A stretch of DNA of 64,000 nucleotides from Pseudomonas putida (GTDB taxonomy: Bacteria > Pseudomonadota > Gammaproteobacteria > Pseudomonadales > Pseudomonadaceae), in NCBI RefSeq assembly GCF_002025705.1, contig NZ_CP018846.1, forward strand, positions 1,851,501 to 1,915,500. Reading direction: 5' to 3'. The notes under the pieces are model-generated. The model did no database searches. It was not told the DNA's origin and worked only from the letters and a program-made list of their open reading frames with translations. The stretch's first letter is position 1; the number at the start of each line of letters is the position of its first letter. Made by a program: the position numbers and the translations under genes. Shown here in pieces: positions 43,930 to 52,281 of the stretch.

Positions 43930-45326
43930 ACATACCTAAGGGCTCAAAGCTTGCGACACATGCACCTCTAGGAAATAGTCACGCACTTTTCAACAGCGCT
44001 AGCGGCTTCCCCGTGTTGTTTTTTCCTGATGGGCGCTACTGCTTCGAGTTTAATGCATATCTTGCATCACTGCTCCTTGAGCGAAGATATTCCTTAGTTG
44101 GCGAGAACGGCGGAACCTATACCCAAATTGCCGCTGATTTATCACCTCTTGTACGGTACTTGCATAGTAATCGTATTTGCGCCATGGAGATGACAAATTC
44201 ACGGTTTATGAGTTTCATTGATGGGCTCAATGTAGGCAGAAATCCTGATGGGAGCGCCACTCGACAGCCTAACCGCATCCGAGCGATAGGCTCAACGTGT
44301 CTTGATTTTCTAAATTACATGGGTGAATTTCATCACCGTCCGAGCTTTGTCTCCCCTAAAGGTACAATCAGAGCCTATCAAAAGCATGAAGTCCCTAAAT
44401 ACAAGAAAAAGTTTGCTGGGCGTCTGCGTTGGTATCACTTTCACTTCCCCAATCCTCGGCCAGACAATTATCGTCATCCGATCGGAGATTTATCACTTAA
44501 AAAGTTGTATGACGCGGCGGATACTATGGGGAATTATGAAACTCAGCAGCGTAACAGAATAATTCTTTCAGTGTATGAGCATACTGGTGCTCGCAGGGAG
44601 GAGGGTAATAATCTCCTTGTTGCTGAACTAATTGCTGCTCTAGAGAGTAGTGAGCCGTGTCCGAAAATCAAAATGCCTACTCTCAAGCGTGGATCCAACC
44701 ATTTCCGATATGTTCCTGTGCCAAGAATCTATCTTCAGCAATGGATGGATTACGTGGATTCTACGAGACTAGTGTGTATGATTGAGAAGGGGGTGGTCGA
44801 TGATGGTTATCTCTTCATAAATGTTAAAACCGGAAGACGATTAGCCAGTACGACAATTTCAAAGATCGTGCAGGAGTTGCGAGCAGCGGCAAATCTCCCG
44901 GAACGTGCGCATCCACACATGTTTCGCCACCGATTCATTACGAACAAGTTGAAATCAATAATGCTGGAGTTTGATTTTGAAAATCAAGATAACTTTAAAA
45001 GGGCTTTGGCTGACTTCAGCGGATTTTACGAAAAGCTCAAGCAGTGGACTGGCCATGCCAGGATCGAGTCTCTTGAACGATACATACATCTTGCATGTGA
45101 TGAGCTATCTGAATTAGGTCCTATCGTAGAGCATGCTTTACAAGCCGAAGCATTTCGAGCCGTCAGTCGGGTGCTCAACGGCATAAAACAGAAGTTGGAT
45201 AGCGGAGAGATTACAGCTTATGAATATCAAAAACAATTTCGACGAACCATAGAAAGTGGCCTGGGTGACTTGTTCAGTGATGCTTGGAAGGCGTCGTTGT
45301 CTACAAACGATGATTTTCAATCATAA
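43902..45326 (+). CDS. Tyrosine recombinase, 474 aa, catalytic residues intact
   Basis: A 474-residue site-specific recombinase. The N-terminal core-binding domain (residues about 50-170) is followed by the catalytic domain with Arg in HTGARREEGN (near 230), Lys in PTLKRGSNHFRYVPVP, His-x-x-Arg in HMFRHRFIT (339-342), Gly-His in WTGHARIESLE (near 384) and Tyr in ERYIHLA (near 392). Its start overlaps the coiled-coil gene by 28 bases. Together with the 760- and 772-residue proteins it gives three recombinase-like proteins and one small helper in a row, the set seen in GInt islands, though here in a different order. Confidence 0.85.
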   Translation: MDRAKKCYLNIPKGSKLATHAPLGNSHALFNSASGFPVLFFPDGRYCFEFNAYLASLLLERRYSLVGENGGTYTQIAADLSPLVRYLHSNRICAMEMTNSRFMSFIDGLNVGRNPDGSATRQPNRIRAIGSTCLDFLNYMGEFHHRPSFVSPKGTIRAYQKHEVPKYKKKFAGRLRWYHFHFPNPRPDNYRHPIGDLSLKKLYDAADTMGNYETQQRNRIILSVYEHTGARREEGNNLLVAELIAALESSEPCPKIKMPTLKRGSNHFRYVPVPRIYLQQWMDYVDSTRLVCMIEKGVVDDGYLFINVKTGRRLASTTISKIVQELRAAANLPERAHPHMFRHRFITNKLKSIMLEFDFENQDNFKRALADFSGFYEKLKQWTGHARIESLERYIHLACDELSELGPIVEHALQAEAFRAVSRVLNGIKQKLDSGEITAYEYQKQFRRTIESGLGDLFSDAWKASLSTNDDFQS

Positions 45327-45412
45327 TTGTTCACGAATAGATTCCGGTCCTGAGAATATGCTGTGTTGTAGATGTGCCGTTGTTCTATATCTTTGACTTT
45401 TGCGAGGTTTTT

Positions 45413-46081
45413 ATGAACAGCTATGCAATCGACGAAACTTCTCTCAACAAGCTTTATAAAGCTGCTGCCTCCATAGGTACTGAGGAAACGCAGGATCGAA
45501 ATGAAATGGTGCTTTCGGTGTTCGTACACACGGGCGCAAATCTGGAGGAAGCGCTCAACCTAACTGCGGCTGAAGTAATGAACGCACTTAAGGCTGCTGA
45601 CCATGGCCAGATGGTTATGATTCCATTTCCTAGCCCACAAACGAGTAAAATCCGTCATGATGCGAGTACTACGGGTAAACGGAGCGTACCTGTTCCTCAA
45701 TCTACTGTCATCCGGTGGGCACGCTATATTCATACAACTCGTTCATCTTGCATCAAAGGCATGCACGGTGATGATCACGGTTTTCTGCTTATCAGCACCA
45801 AGACAGGCAAGCAGCTTACAGCCGGATCGCTGGCAGCGATCTTGCGCGAATTGAGTCTCGCTGCGGGTTTACAAAAACCAATTAACACTCGGATGCTCAG
45901 GTCCAGGTTTCTGCTTAATGCTTGCGCGGCCATCAAACGGAGTCATGGCAGTGGTGCGACAATGGCGCAGTCCCACGCTTTCGCTGAGGCACTTCAATGG
46001 ATGACGGGACACACCCGCATCAGCACCCTTGAACATTATCTGACATTGATCGGTGACGATGGTTGCCCTCCTTCGGATTGA
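45413..46081 (+). CDS. Free-standing recombinase catalytic-domain paralogue, probably inactive
   Basis: A 222-residue protein that aligns along its length with the catalytic half of the preceding 474-residue recombinase (LNKLYKAAASIGTEETQDRNEMVLSVFVHTGA against LKKLYDAADTMGNYETQQRNRIILSVYEHTGA). The core-binding domain is absent. Box I Arg is Asn (HTGANLEE for HTGARREE), box II His is Arg (RMLRSRF for HMFRHRF), while Gly-His (MTGHTRIS) and Tyr (LEHYLTL) remain. ATG 45413 has GAGG 9 bases upstream, so it is likely translated alone. It may be a dead remnant or a regulator that pairs with the active enzyme. Confidence 0.75.
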   Translation: MNSYAIDETSLNKLYKAAASIGTEETQDRNEMVLSVFVHTGANLEEALNLTAAEVMNALKAADHGQMVMIPFPSPQTSKIRHDASTTGKRSVPVPQSTVIRWARYIHTTRSSCIKGMHGDDHGFLLISTKTGKQLTAGSLAAILRELSLAAGLQKPINTRMLRSRFLLNACAAIKRSHGSGATMAQSHAFAEALQWMTGHTRISTLEHYLTLIGDDGCPPSD

Positions 46082-46108
46082 TCACGAAGCGCTGAAGCTG
46101 TTCCTGAT

Positions 46109-46933
46109 GTGGGCGCCGCGTGGCTGTTGAACGCCCCGGTGGCGCCCTCATTGAAATCAGGTAGACCAAGATTCCCCTACTTTTCGCTGCGACTGAGTGT
46201 CGTTACCGGCCTTCGTGATCGTATCGGCACCTCATATGCGGCACATGCCTTTCAGATCATTCGGATGTCGTTGCGTCGAGAATTACTACTGGCACTGACA
46301 CGCCTATGGGATAGCAACAAACAAGCTGTGAGAATGAGCCTGATCGCGGATCGTCTTCGAGACGCGAAATTCTTCTATGCCCTGGTTCTGTACAGGGCTG
46401 GGCGCTTGAGCCCTCGCTTCGTGTCCGAACCCGCTCCTGTTAGGGACGCACTCACACCAACACGAGATCTGGTACTGACCTTGATCAGCAAATACAGTGA
46501 GGGCGGCTCAGCCTCTGTGGTTTTGAAGAAACTGAAGACCTTACGTCACGAGCGGCTGGCGCACCGGCAACTGCCTGATGCACCGCTAGCAGTAGTGATG
46601 GCGGAGATGCCGGAGCAGCAAGGCGAGGGTGGTGAAGGGCCTGTTTGGGCTACAGATGACGAGATCGAGGAGTTCTATCAAGACAATCTCGAAATCGTGC
46701 GCCTGCTGTTGAGTTCGGTTCAAGGTGTAGCCTTCGACTTATCCGAAGCCAGCAGAGTCTACAAGCATCACGCAAAATACTTCTGGGCTTCTGCGCGTGG
46801 TGAACGCACCGAGGGGCATCCCGATTATCGTCCACGACCTTTAGACTCTTGGTCAGAGCTATGCCGGGAAAGCCCAAGGTACCCTGAAGGGCAAAGCGGA
46901 CTGGATCTGTGTCGCATGCACATCGAGGACTGA
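46109..46933 (+). CDS. AbiU2-like HEPN protein
   Basis: A 274-residue frame. The region VVTGLRDRIGTSYAAHAFQI, then IRMSLRRELLLALTRLWDSNKQ and KTLRHERLAHRQL fits the AbiU2 group of HEPN proteins, with RHERLAH holding Arg and His at the spacing typical of HEPN ribonuclease-like sites (R-x5-H). AbiU2 was named for an abortive-infection phage-resistance protein; direct function of this family member is not known. The start is uncertain: GTG 46109 gives the full frame with no good ribosome site and may be a fused or cut end. It lies 27 bases after the truncated recombinase and is the last gene before the composition changes to core type. Confidence 0.65.
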   Translation: MGAAWLLNAPVAPSLKSGRPRFPYFSLRLSVVTGLRDRIGTSYAAHAFQIIRMSLRRELLLALTRLWDSNKQAVRMSLIADRLRDAKFFYALVLYRAGRLSPRFVSEPAPVRDALTPTRDLVLTLISKYSEGGSASVVLKKLKTLRHERLAHRQLPDAPLAVVMAEMPEQQGEGGEGPVWATDDEIEEFYQDNLEIVRLLLSSVQGVAFDLSEASRVYKHHAKYFWASARGERTEGHPDYRPRPLDSWSELCRESPRYPEGQSGLDLCRMHIED

Positions 46934-47183
46934 AGCTGGGGACAGCTATGACTCGATTGGCTTTGGGTCACCCTGGGCTCTCGATTCACAGGCCTTCACG
47001 GCACTGATCAATCCCATCGCACCATCCCGGAGACATTGAGGGGAGGGATTCTGAATGTGCTTGGACGTCTACTGCCTTTGGGGTTTCTAGGGAAGAGAAG
47101 GGTAGAGCATTTTGACCATTTCCTCCCCTAAACTGGTATTCCCCACAAAATGTCCAGGTCTTGGAAAATCCATCGGGAGAGAG

Positions 47184-47693
47184 ATGAGAAAGTACCTCAA
47201 TCTGGCAGTCGCATTGCTCGCCCCGTTGGTGGTCGCTGCCTGTACGACAACGGGCGCGGGTAAGCCGCCTGGCGAAACTCAGATCACAAGCCCCACGTAC
47301 AACAGAAGTGACTTGTACGGCCTCTGGTACTCCAACGCCGATGACGGCACCTCCCAGGCGCTGGCGCTGTTGCTGCTCAGGGCGGATGGGTCGGCAACCG
47401 ACTTTCTGATCGTCACTGACAAAAACTCAATGCAAAAAATAGTACAGCAGTCGTCGTGGTCGTATGACGCTGAACGCAATGTGTTCGAGCAAACCGTCAG
47501 CGAGGTATCCACCCAGAACGGCAAAGCTCCCGCCACCGTCACGCATCCGCATGAAGTTATCCGGGCATCGGTCGAGCTGGTAAAGCTGGATAACAAAGTG
47601 ATGGGCATCAAATTCAAGCGGGAAGATGGCGAGGTCACCGGCTACCTCAAAGGCAGCGCCGCCATGCTCGAAAAGCTCAAGCGAATCCAGTAA
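47184..47693 (+). CDS. Small lipoprotein of unknown function
   Basis: A 169-residue protein with a lipoprotein signal peptide MRKYLNLAVALLAPLVVAAC and Cys in the lipobox VAAC. The mature part is 150 residues with a lipocalin-like pattern of strands (DLYGLWYSNADDGTSQALALLLLRADGSATDFL; QSSWSYDAERNVFEQTVSEVS), reminiscent of small secreted proteins that bind hydrophobic ligands. ATG 47184 follows GGGAGAGAG; an upstream in-frame start at 47112 would put the signal peptide inside. The 250 bases before it (46934-47183) show no gene and probably contain the island/core junction. Function unknown. Confidence 0.75.
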   Translation: MRKYLNLAVALLAPLVVAACTTTGAGKPPGETQITSPTYNRSDLYGLWYSNADDGTSQALALLLLRADGSATDFLIVTDKNSMQKIVQQSSWSYDAERNVFEQTVSEVSTQNGKAPATVTHPHEVIRASVELVKLDNKVMGIKFKREDGEVTGYLKGSAAMLEKLKRIQ

Positions 47694-47711
47694 GCGCTGC
47701 CCCGTGGCGCC

Positions 47712-47891
47712 TTAGCGTTGCGCTTTCTGCCGCTGCGAGCGCTGGATACGGGTAACCACGATCTGCACGCAGGCTGCCACCAGGCACAGCACGCCGATTT
47801 TCCAGCTGCCCTGAAGCGCAAAATGCTCGGCCAGTTTCCCTGCGAGGATCACGCTTACAAAGATGGCCACAGGTAGGATCAGTTTGTTCAT
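47712..47891 (-). CDS. Small membrane protein (59 aa)
   Basis: A 59-residue frame on the minus strand: start KLILPVAIFVSVILAGKLA and a second hydrophobic stretch IGVLCLVAACVQIVV, then a basic tail RIQRSQRQKAQR. Two membrane helices with a positively charged end are seen. GGAAG precedes the ATG (at 47891) by about 9 bases. It converges on the lipoprotein gene with 18 bases between stops. Typical of the small membrane proteins found across Pseudomonas; no function is known. Confidence 0.6.
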   Translation of the reverse strand: MNKLILPVAIFVSVILAGKLAEHFALQGSWKIGVLCLVAACVQIVVTRIQRSQRQKAQR

Positions 47892-48034
47892 CAGGTCTTC
47901 CAGGGAGGGGCAAAGAAAGGCCCAAGTCTACTGCACTGGGCTTGCCCCGTGACAACAGACGCCAATAAGCGCTTCCCCGTGCCGCAGCTTCAGGCATCAT
48001 GCACCCAGCCCCACTCGAAAGCCGACCCTTGCCA

Positions 48035-48913
48035 ATGACCGACAGCACCAAATCCAACCGCGCCATCTATGACCTGGACATGCTCCGCGCCGTGGTCATG
48101 GTGGCCGACTGTGGCAGCTTCACCACTGCCGCCGCACGCCTGCATTCCACCCAATCCACGGTCAGCCAGAAGGTGCGCAGGCTGGAGGAAATGGTCGGCC
48201 ATCAGCTGCTTGATCGCAGCAACCGCGAGGTGCACCCGACCGACGCCGGTGAAACCCTGTTGCGCTATGCGCGGCATCTGCTCACGGTGAGCAACCAGCT
48301 GAGCGAAGCGATGTCGGGTGGGGTATCGGTCACGGTGCGTATCGGCCTGCCGGACGATTTTGTCGCGGGCAAGGCGATGCAGGCGCTGGCAGCGTTCAAC
48401 CGGCTCAACCCGACGGTCAAGCTGGAGATCACCGGCGGCCTGAGCCGTGACCTGATGAGCACCTACGACAGGGGCGAACTGGACCTGGTGCTGGTCAAGC
48501 AGCGGCGCCACAGCCGCGAGGCCAATGCCTGCCAGCCGGAGCGTATCGAGTGGATCGACAGCGCGCAGTACCCGAGCTTTGCCCAGGACCCGATCCCGCT
48601 GGTGACCTTTCCGCCGCGTGGCCTGTACCGCGATGACATGATCAGCGCGGTCGAGGCCATGGGCCGTAGTTGGCGCATTGGCTTCACCAGTTCAAGCCTG
48701 GCGGGCATCCAGGCGGCGGTGGCCAATGGCTTGGGCGTCAGCCTGTTGCCGTCGCGGGTGGTGACGCCTGGGCATCGGGTGCTCGGGGCAGAGGAGGGGT
48801 TCAAGCCGATTCGGGTGTTCGAGGCGGCGATCTTCCATCGGCCCACGGCGGACCCGATGGTCAAGGAATTGGCCGAGATCCTGATTGGCATCCTGCACGC
48901 CGAAGCCGAGTAA
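48035..48913 (+). CDS. LysR-family transcriptional regulator
   Basis: A 292-residue LysR protein (MTDSTKSNRAIYDLDMLRAV and then MVADCGSFTTAAARLHSTQSTVSQKVRRLEEMVGHQLLDR) with a complete effector domain to ILHAEAE. An ATG at 47999 would add 12 residues. A 44-bp REP-type inverted repeat stands between it and the convergent amidohydrolase gene. It most likely controls the amidohydrolase and MFS genes nearby, but its own promoter is not shared with them, so this is uncertain. Confidence 0.85.
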   Translation: MTDSTKSNRAIYDLDMLRAVVMVADCGSFTTAAARLHSTQSTVSQKVRRLEEMVGHQLLDRSNREVHPTDAGETLLRYARHLLTVSNQLSEAMSGGVSVTVRIGLPDDFVAGKAMQALAAFNRLNPTVKLEITGGLSRDLMSTYDRGELDLVLVKQRRHSREANACQPERIEWIDSAQYPSFAQDPIPLVTFPPRGLYRDDMISAVEAMGRSWRIGFTSSSLAGIQAAVANGLGVSLLPSRVVTPGHRVLGAEEGFKPIRVFEAAIFHRPTADPMVKELAEILIGILHAEAE

Positions 48914-48927
48914 GAGCCCGCGTTTAG

Positions 48928-49044
48928 TGTAGGAGCGGCCTTGTGTCGCGAAAGGGCTGCGCAGCAGCCCCAAGATTTCAGTGCACATGCATGAATTACA
49001 GGGGCTGCTGCGCAGCCCTTTCGCGACACAAGGCCGCTCCTACA
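48928..49044. repeat. REP-type paired inverted repeat (perfect 44-bp arms)
   Basis: Arms at 48928-48971 and 49001-49044 are exact reverse complements with a 29-base spacer. Each arm includes the GGCCTTGTGTCGCG core and the inner GGGCTGCGCAGCAGCCC palindrome, the pattern known from P. putida REP elements. It lies between two convergent genes, where such elements usually sit, and may also act as a transcription end. Confidence 0.9.
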
Positions 49045-49066
49045 AGAGCTCGCGTTAGCGAGCCGA

Positions 49067-50284
49067 TTAACGACGCAGTTCGTTGGCGAACTGCGCAGCC
49101 TTCAGTTGCAGCTGTGCAGGCCCGCCCCAAAACGCGCCATGGCGCACGATCAACCGTTCGTGGATGGCTGCGGCCACGGCCGCGGCCGCATTGGGTGCCT
49201 TGAACAGCACGAAGCTGGCTTCGTTACCCACCTGCAGCCCGTAATCCTGCTTGCCCATTACCCCAGCACTGGCCACGGTCGCCATCTCCAGTGCTACCCG
49301 CAGTTCTTCGTCGGTATTAAAGCCGGAGCGGTAGCTGACCAGCATCGCCCGTTGCAGCATGTCGCCGTTGCCATAGGGCCACCAGGCGTCCTGGATGTTG
49401 TCGTTACCGGTGAACACCCGCACGCCACCGGCGCGCAGGCGCAGCACGGGCGGGAAGGCGTGTTCGCCGGGGGCATTGGTCATGATCGACACGCCGGCAC
49501 GGGCCAGCACTTCAGCGCAGCGGTCGACCACCGCGTCGCTGACGTCGCCCAGGCCATAAGCGTGGCTGACCGCCACCAAGCCTTGCATGCCCAGCGCCTG
49601 GGTGCGGGTGGCGATGCGTTCGAGCTGGGCGATGCAGATGTCGCCTGGTTCGTGCAGGTGGATGTCGGCCTTTACGCCATGCCGGTCGGCAATGCCGAAA
49701 ACGATATCAAGCTGAGCTTCGGCATCGCCGTCCAGGGTGGTCGGGTCGATGCCGCCGACTACCTGCACGCCTTCACGTACGGCGGCTTCCATCACTTCAG
49801 CGGTGCCAGGGCAGGTCACCACCCCGGCCTGCGGAAAGGCCACCAGCTCGATGTCGATCAGGTCTTTCCATTTTTCACGGGCCTCGAGCATGGCGTGCAG
49901 GTTGGTCAGGCCGGTGGTGGCGTCGACGTCCACGTGGCAGCGCATGGCCAAGGTGCCGAAGGAGGCGGCCTGGCGCATCAGCGCATCGGCGCGCTCGACG
50001 ATCGGCGGGGCGCTGGCGAGCTCGCGCTTTTCCACGGCCAGCCGTTCGCGCAGGCTGGCAACCGGCTGGTGCGGGCGCCAGCGGTCGCCGACGAAACTCT
50101 TGTCCAGATGGATGTGGCCGTCGACGAAACCGGGCAGCACCAGCAGGCCTTCGAGGTCGATGGTTTCACCCGCGGCGATGCCAGCGCGCTGCGGGCCGAT
50201 GTGGCTGATGCGGCCGTTGCGCACGGCGATGTTCAGGGGCTGGCCATCGGCATCGATGGCATTGATGAACTCACGGTCGTTCAT
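49067..50284 (-). CDS. Amidohydrolase, cytosine-deaminase-like
   Basis: A 405-residue metal-dependent hydrolase of the amidohydrolase superfamily, cytosine deaminase (CodA)-like group. Metal ligands are visible in VLPGFVDGHIHLDKSF (HxH), in DIHLHEPGD with the later SHAYG, and the Asp in RVFTGNDNIQDAWWPYG. The family deaminates cytosine, isoguanine, creatinine or other ring amidines. It is divergent from an MFS transporter gene with a 284-base gap that holds a clear inverted repeat, so import and deamination are probably co-regulated. No signal peptide; cytoplasmic. Confidence 0.85.
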   Translation of the reverse strand: MNDREFINAIDADGQPLNIAVRNGRISHIGPQRAGIAAGETIDLEGLLVLPGFVDGHIHLDKSFVGDRWRPHQPVASLRERLAVEKRELASAPPIVERADALMRQAASFGTLAMRCHVDVDATTGLTNLHAMLEAREKWKDLIDIELVAFPQAGVVTCPGTAEVMEAAVREGVQVVGGIDPTTLDGDAEAQLDIVFGIADRHGVKADIHLHEPGDICIAQLERIATRTQALGMQGLVAVSHAYGLGDVSDAVVDRCAEVLARAGVSIMTNAPGEHAFPPVLRLRAGGVRVFTGNDNIQDAWWPYGNGDMLQRAMLVSYRSGFNTDEELRVALEMATVASAGVMGKQDYGLQVGNEASFVLFKAPNAAAAVAAAIHERLIVRHGAFWGGPAQLQLKAAQFANELRR

Positions 50285-50349
50285 GATGGGGGCCTTTTTT
50301 TCCGAGGCTTGGGTAGCGTCATACGGTAGGGAGGATCCAGCCCCCTCAC

Positions 50350-50450
50350 AAATTAATTATCAGGATCGACCACAGTGCGTTTCTTGATGCAGGCAAGGGC
50401 CGCTGGCCTGCATTAAAAAGTCCACTGAAGTCGATTCCGATAATTAACTT
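50350..50450. promoter_or_regulatory. Spaced inverted repeat in the divergent amidohydrolase/MFS promoter
   Basis: A 20-base element at 50350-50369 (core TTAATTATC, 50353-50361) recurs inverted at 50431-50450 (core GATAATTAA, 50439-50447). The two match at 17 of 20 positions and the centres are about 81 bases apart. The pair fits two binding sites for one dimeric regulator, able to act on both promoters, possibly with DNA looping. The rest of 50285-50568 shows no gene. Confidence 0.6.
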
Positions 50451-50568
50451 TCAAAGCCTTCGATCTCGGCCCAGGATGGCCCTCGTGACCGGCCCGGCCG
50501 CCTGCTACGGCGCTTTCGGTGCGGGTCAACACCCACAATAAAAACAAATGCCGTGTCGGAGTCCTCCC

Positions 50569-51723
50569 ATGATCAATGATTCCAAGCTGCTGCGTGCCGC
50601 CTTGATTTTCATTGCCTGTACTTCATTCATCGTCTGTGGTGTGCAACCCATTTTCATGGGCTTGGTCACCGAGCAACTGAGCCTGTCACTCGACCAGCAG
50701 GGCTGGGTGGTGTCGGTCGAGATGATCGGCATGACCCTGGGCACTTTGCTGTGCCCGATCCTAATGAAGCGCCACGGCGGGCGCAGCCTGTGCCTGTGGT
50801 TTGGCGCGCTGTGCGTGGCGCTGAGCATCGCCACGGCCTTCGCCAGCAGCAACACACTGTTGCTGGTCGTGCGCCTGGCAGCCGGCACCTGTGCGGGGCT
50901 GGTGTATGCCTATGCGGTCTCGACGCTGGGCCGTTTGCCCAACCAGGACCGTTCGTTCGGCTTGATGCTGCTCCTGCAGACGCCAGAGTATTCGCTGTTT
51001 TCCGCAGCGTTGCCGTTGCTCGCTGCACAGAGCGGGACGGTGACCGCGTTGTGCGCGTTCGGCCTGTGGTACCTGCTGATCTGCGGCGCGAGCCTGGTGT
51101 TGCCTCGTCGCCCGACGGTGTCGCTGGCAAGCGGCGAGGGCTCGTCGGCCCAAGGCGGCTCGGCGCGCACGGGGCGCACGGCGCTGGTGGGCATGCTGTT
51201 CATGCAGATCGCCATCTATTGCGTGTGGGGCTTCATCGACCAGCTGGCGCGTGACCAGGGCATCGACGCTGTCGATATCGGCTGGGCGTTTGGCCTGTCG
51301 GCCATTGGTGGCTTGCCTGGGGCCGGGCTGCCGAGCCTGCTGGGGGCGCGGGTCAACCGCCAGCTGATGATCGCGCTGGGGCTGATTGCGGTGTTCATCT
51401 CCATTGCCATGCTCACTGGCCACACCCGCACGCCAATGCAGCTGTTTGTGGCGCTGCTGCTGATCAACTTTGGCTGGGTGCTGTCGTTGTCGTACTACAT
51501 GGCGCTGATCACCACCAACGACCCGACCGGCAAGCTCACGCCGCTGGTCAGCATTACCCTGATGGGCGCGGCGGCGGTGACACCGGCGCTGATCGCCCTG
51601 TTGGTGGAGGGCTCCAACCAGCAACTGATCTTCCTGCTGGGCACCGGGGCGCTGGTGATCGCCTTTGCCGTGACCTGCCTGGGGGCGGGCAGCAGGGAAC
51701 TGCGCCGCAAGGCAGCGATCTGA
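50569..51723 (+). CDS. MFS transporter
   Basis: A 384-residue inner-membrane protein with about 12 hydrophobic segments. The loop between segments 2 and 3 (CPILMKRHGGRSL) is like the MFS signature. The ATG at 50569 has GGAG about 12 bases upstream. It faces away from the cytosine-deaminase-like gene and shares the promoter region with it, so a nucleobase or related amine is a reasonable substrate guess. The protein could be an importer or exporter. Confidence 0.85.
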   Translation: MINDSKLLRAALIFIACTSFIVCGVQPIFMGLVTEQLSLSLDQQGWVVSVEMIGMTLGTLLCPILMKRHGGRSLCLWFGALCVALSIATAFASSNTLLLVVRLAAGTCAGLVYAYAVSTLGRLPNQDRSFGLMLLLQTPEYSLFSAALPLLAAQSGTVTALCAFGLWYLLICGASLVLPRRPTVSLASGEGSSAQGGSARTGRTALVGMLFMQIAIYCVWGFIDQLARDQGIDAVDIGWAFGLSAIGGLPGAGLPSLLGARVNRQLMIALGLIAVFISIAMLTGHTRTPMQLFVALLLINFGWVLSLSYYMALITTNDPTGKLTPLVSITLMGAAAVTPALIALLVEGSNQQLIFLLGTGALVIAFAVTCLGAGSRELRRKAAI

Positions 51724-51843
51724 ACTGCAGTCTGAACCAGCCCGTGCGGGTGATGGTCATTCAATCGACACATTACCCCCCTACAGTCGGGACAGGAGCC
51801 TTGCACGGCTCCAGCCCGGCCAACCTGATGGGAACGCGCGCGC

Positions 51844-52233
51844 ATGAAGGCAATGGACACTGCAACAGCCAGACGCAAAGGTATCAAGCTTCGCGCCACG
51901 GTGATCTACCGCAGGGATGGCGAGGTGCTGTTCGTACGCAAGCGCAATGCCAAATGGAACTTGCCTGGCGGTACGGTGGAGCGTGATGAAACGCCGTTGG
52001 AGGCGGCGCACCGCGAGATGGCCGAAGAAACCGGCCTGGCGTTCGACGAACTGCGCTACATCGCCGAGTTCAGGGAGGAGAAGGTCATCCACTACCTGTT
52101 TGAGGCCCGCAAGGCCGCAGCCAAGCCGCGCCCTTGCAACGAAATCGAGGCCTGCCGCTGGATCAAGCCAAAGGCGGTATCGAAGCGCCGGGTGAGGCGC
52201 CCGATCAAGACCATCCTCAAGCGCTGCGCTTGA
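51844..52233 (+). CDS. Nudix hydrolase
   Basis: A 129-residue protein with a full Nudix box [24 protein letters not shown] (residues about 42-65: Gx5Ex7REUxEExGU). Nudix enzymes cut nucleoside diphosphates linked to another group, often for housecleaning. A basic tail ([20 protein letters not shown]) is unusual. The ATG at 51844 is the only good start. A terminator follows. Substrate unknown. Confidence 0.88.
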   Translation: MKAMDTATARRKGIKLRATVIYRRDGEVLFVRKRNAKWNLPGGTVERDETPLEAAHREMAEETGLAFDELRYIAEFREEKVIHYLFEARKAAAKPRPCNEIEACRWIKPKAVSKRRVRRPIKTILKRCA

Positions 52234-52250
52234 GCCGGCGCCCTGGCAAG

Positions 52251-52274
52251 AACGCCCCGCGCTGACGGGGCGTT
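52251..52274 (+). terminator. Terminator after the Nudix gene
   Basis: AACGCCCC (52251-52258) and GGGGCGTT (52267-52274) form an 8-bp stem that runs into a short T-rich stretch. It may serve the convergent small gene as well. Confidence 0.7.
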
Positions 52275-52281
52275 TGCCTTT

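Noticed and set aside
49106..50329. 407-codon plus-strand frame opposite the amidohydrolase gene
   Set aside because: High-GC codon bias makes long antisense frames common; the minus-strand protein has the metal-ligand motifs, this one has none.
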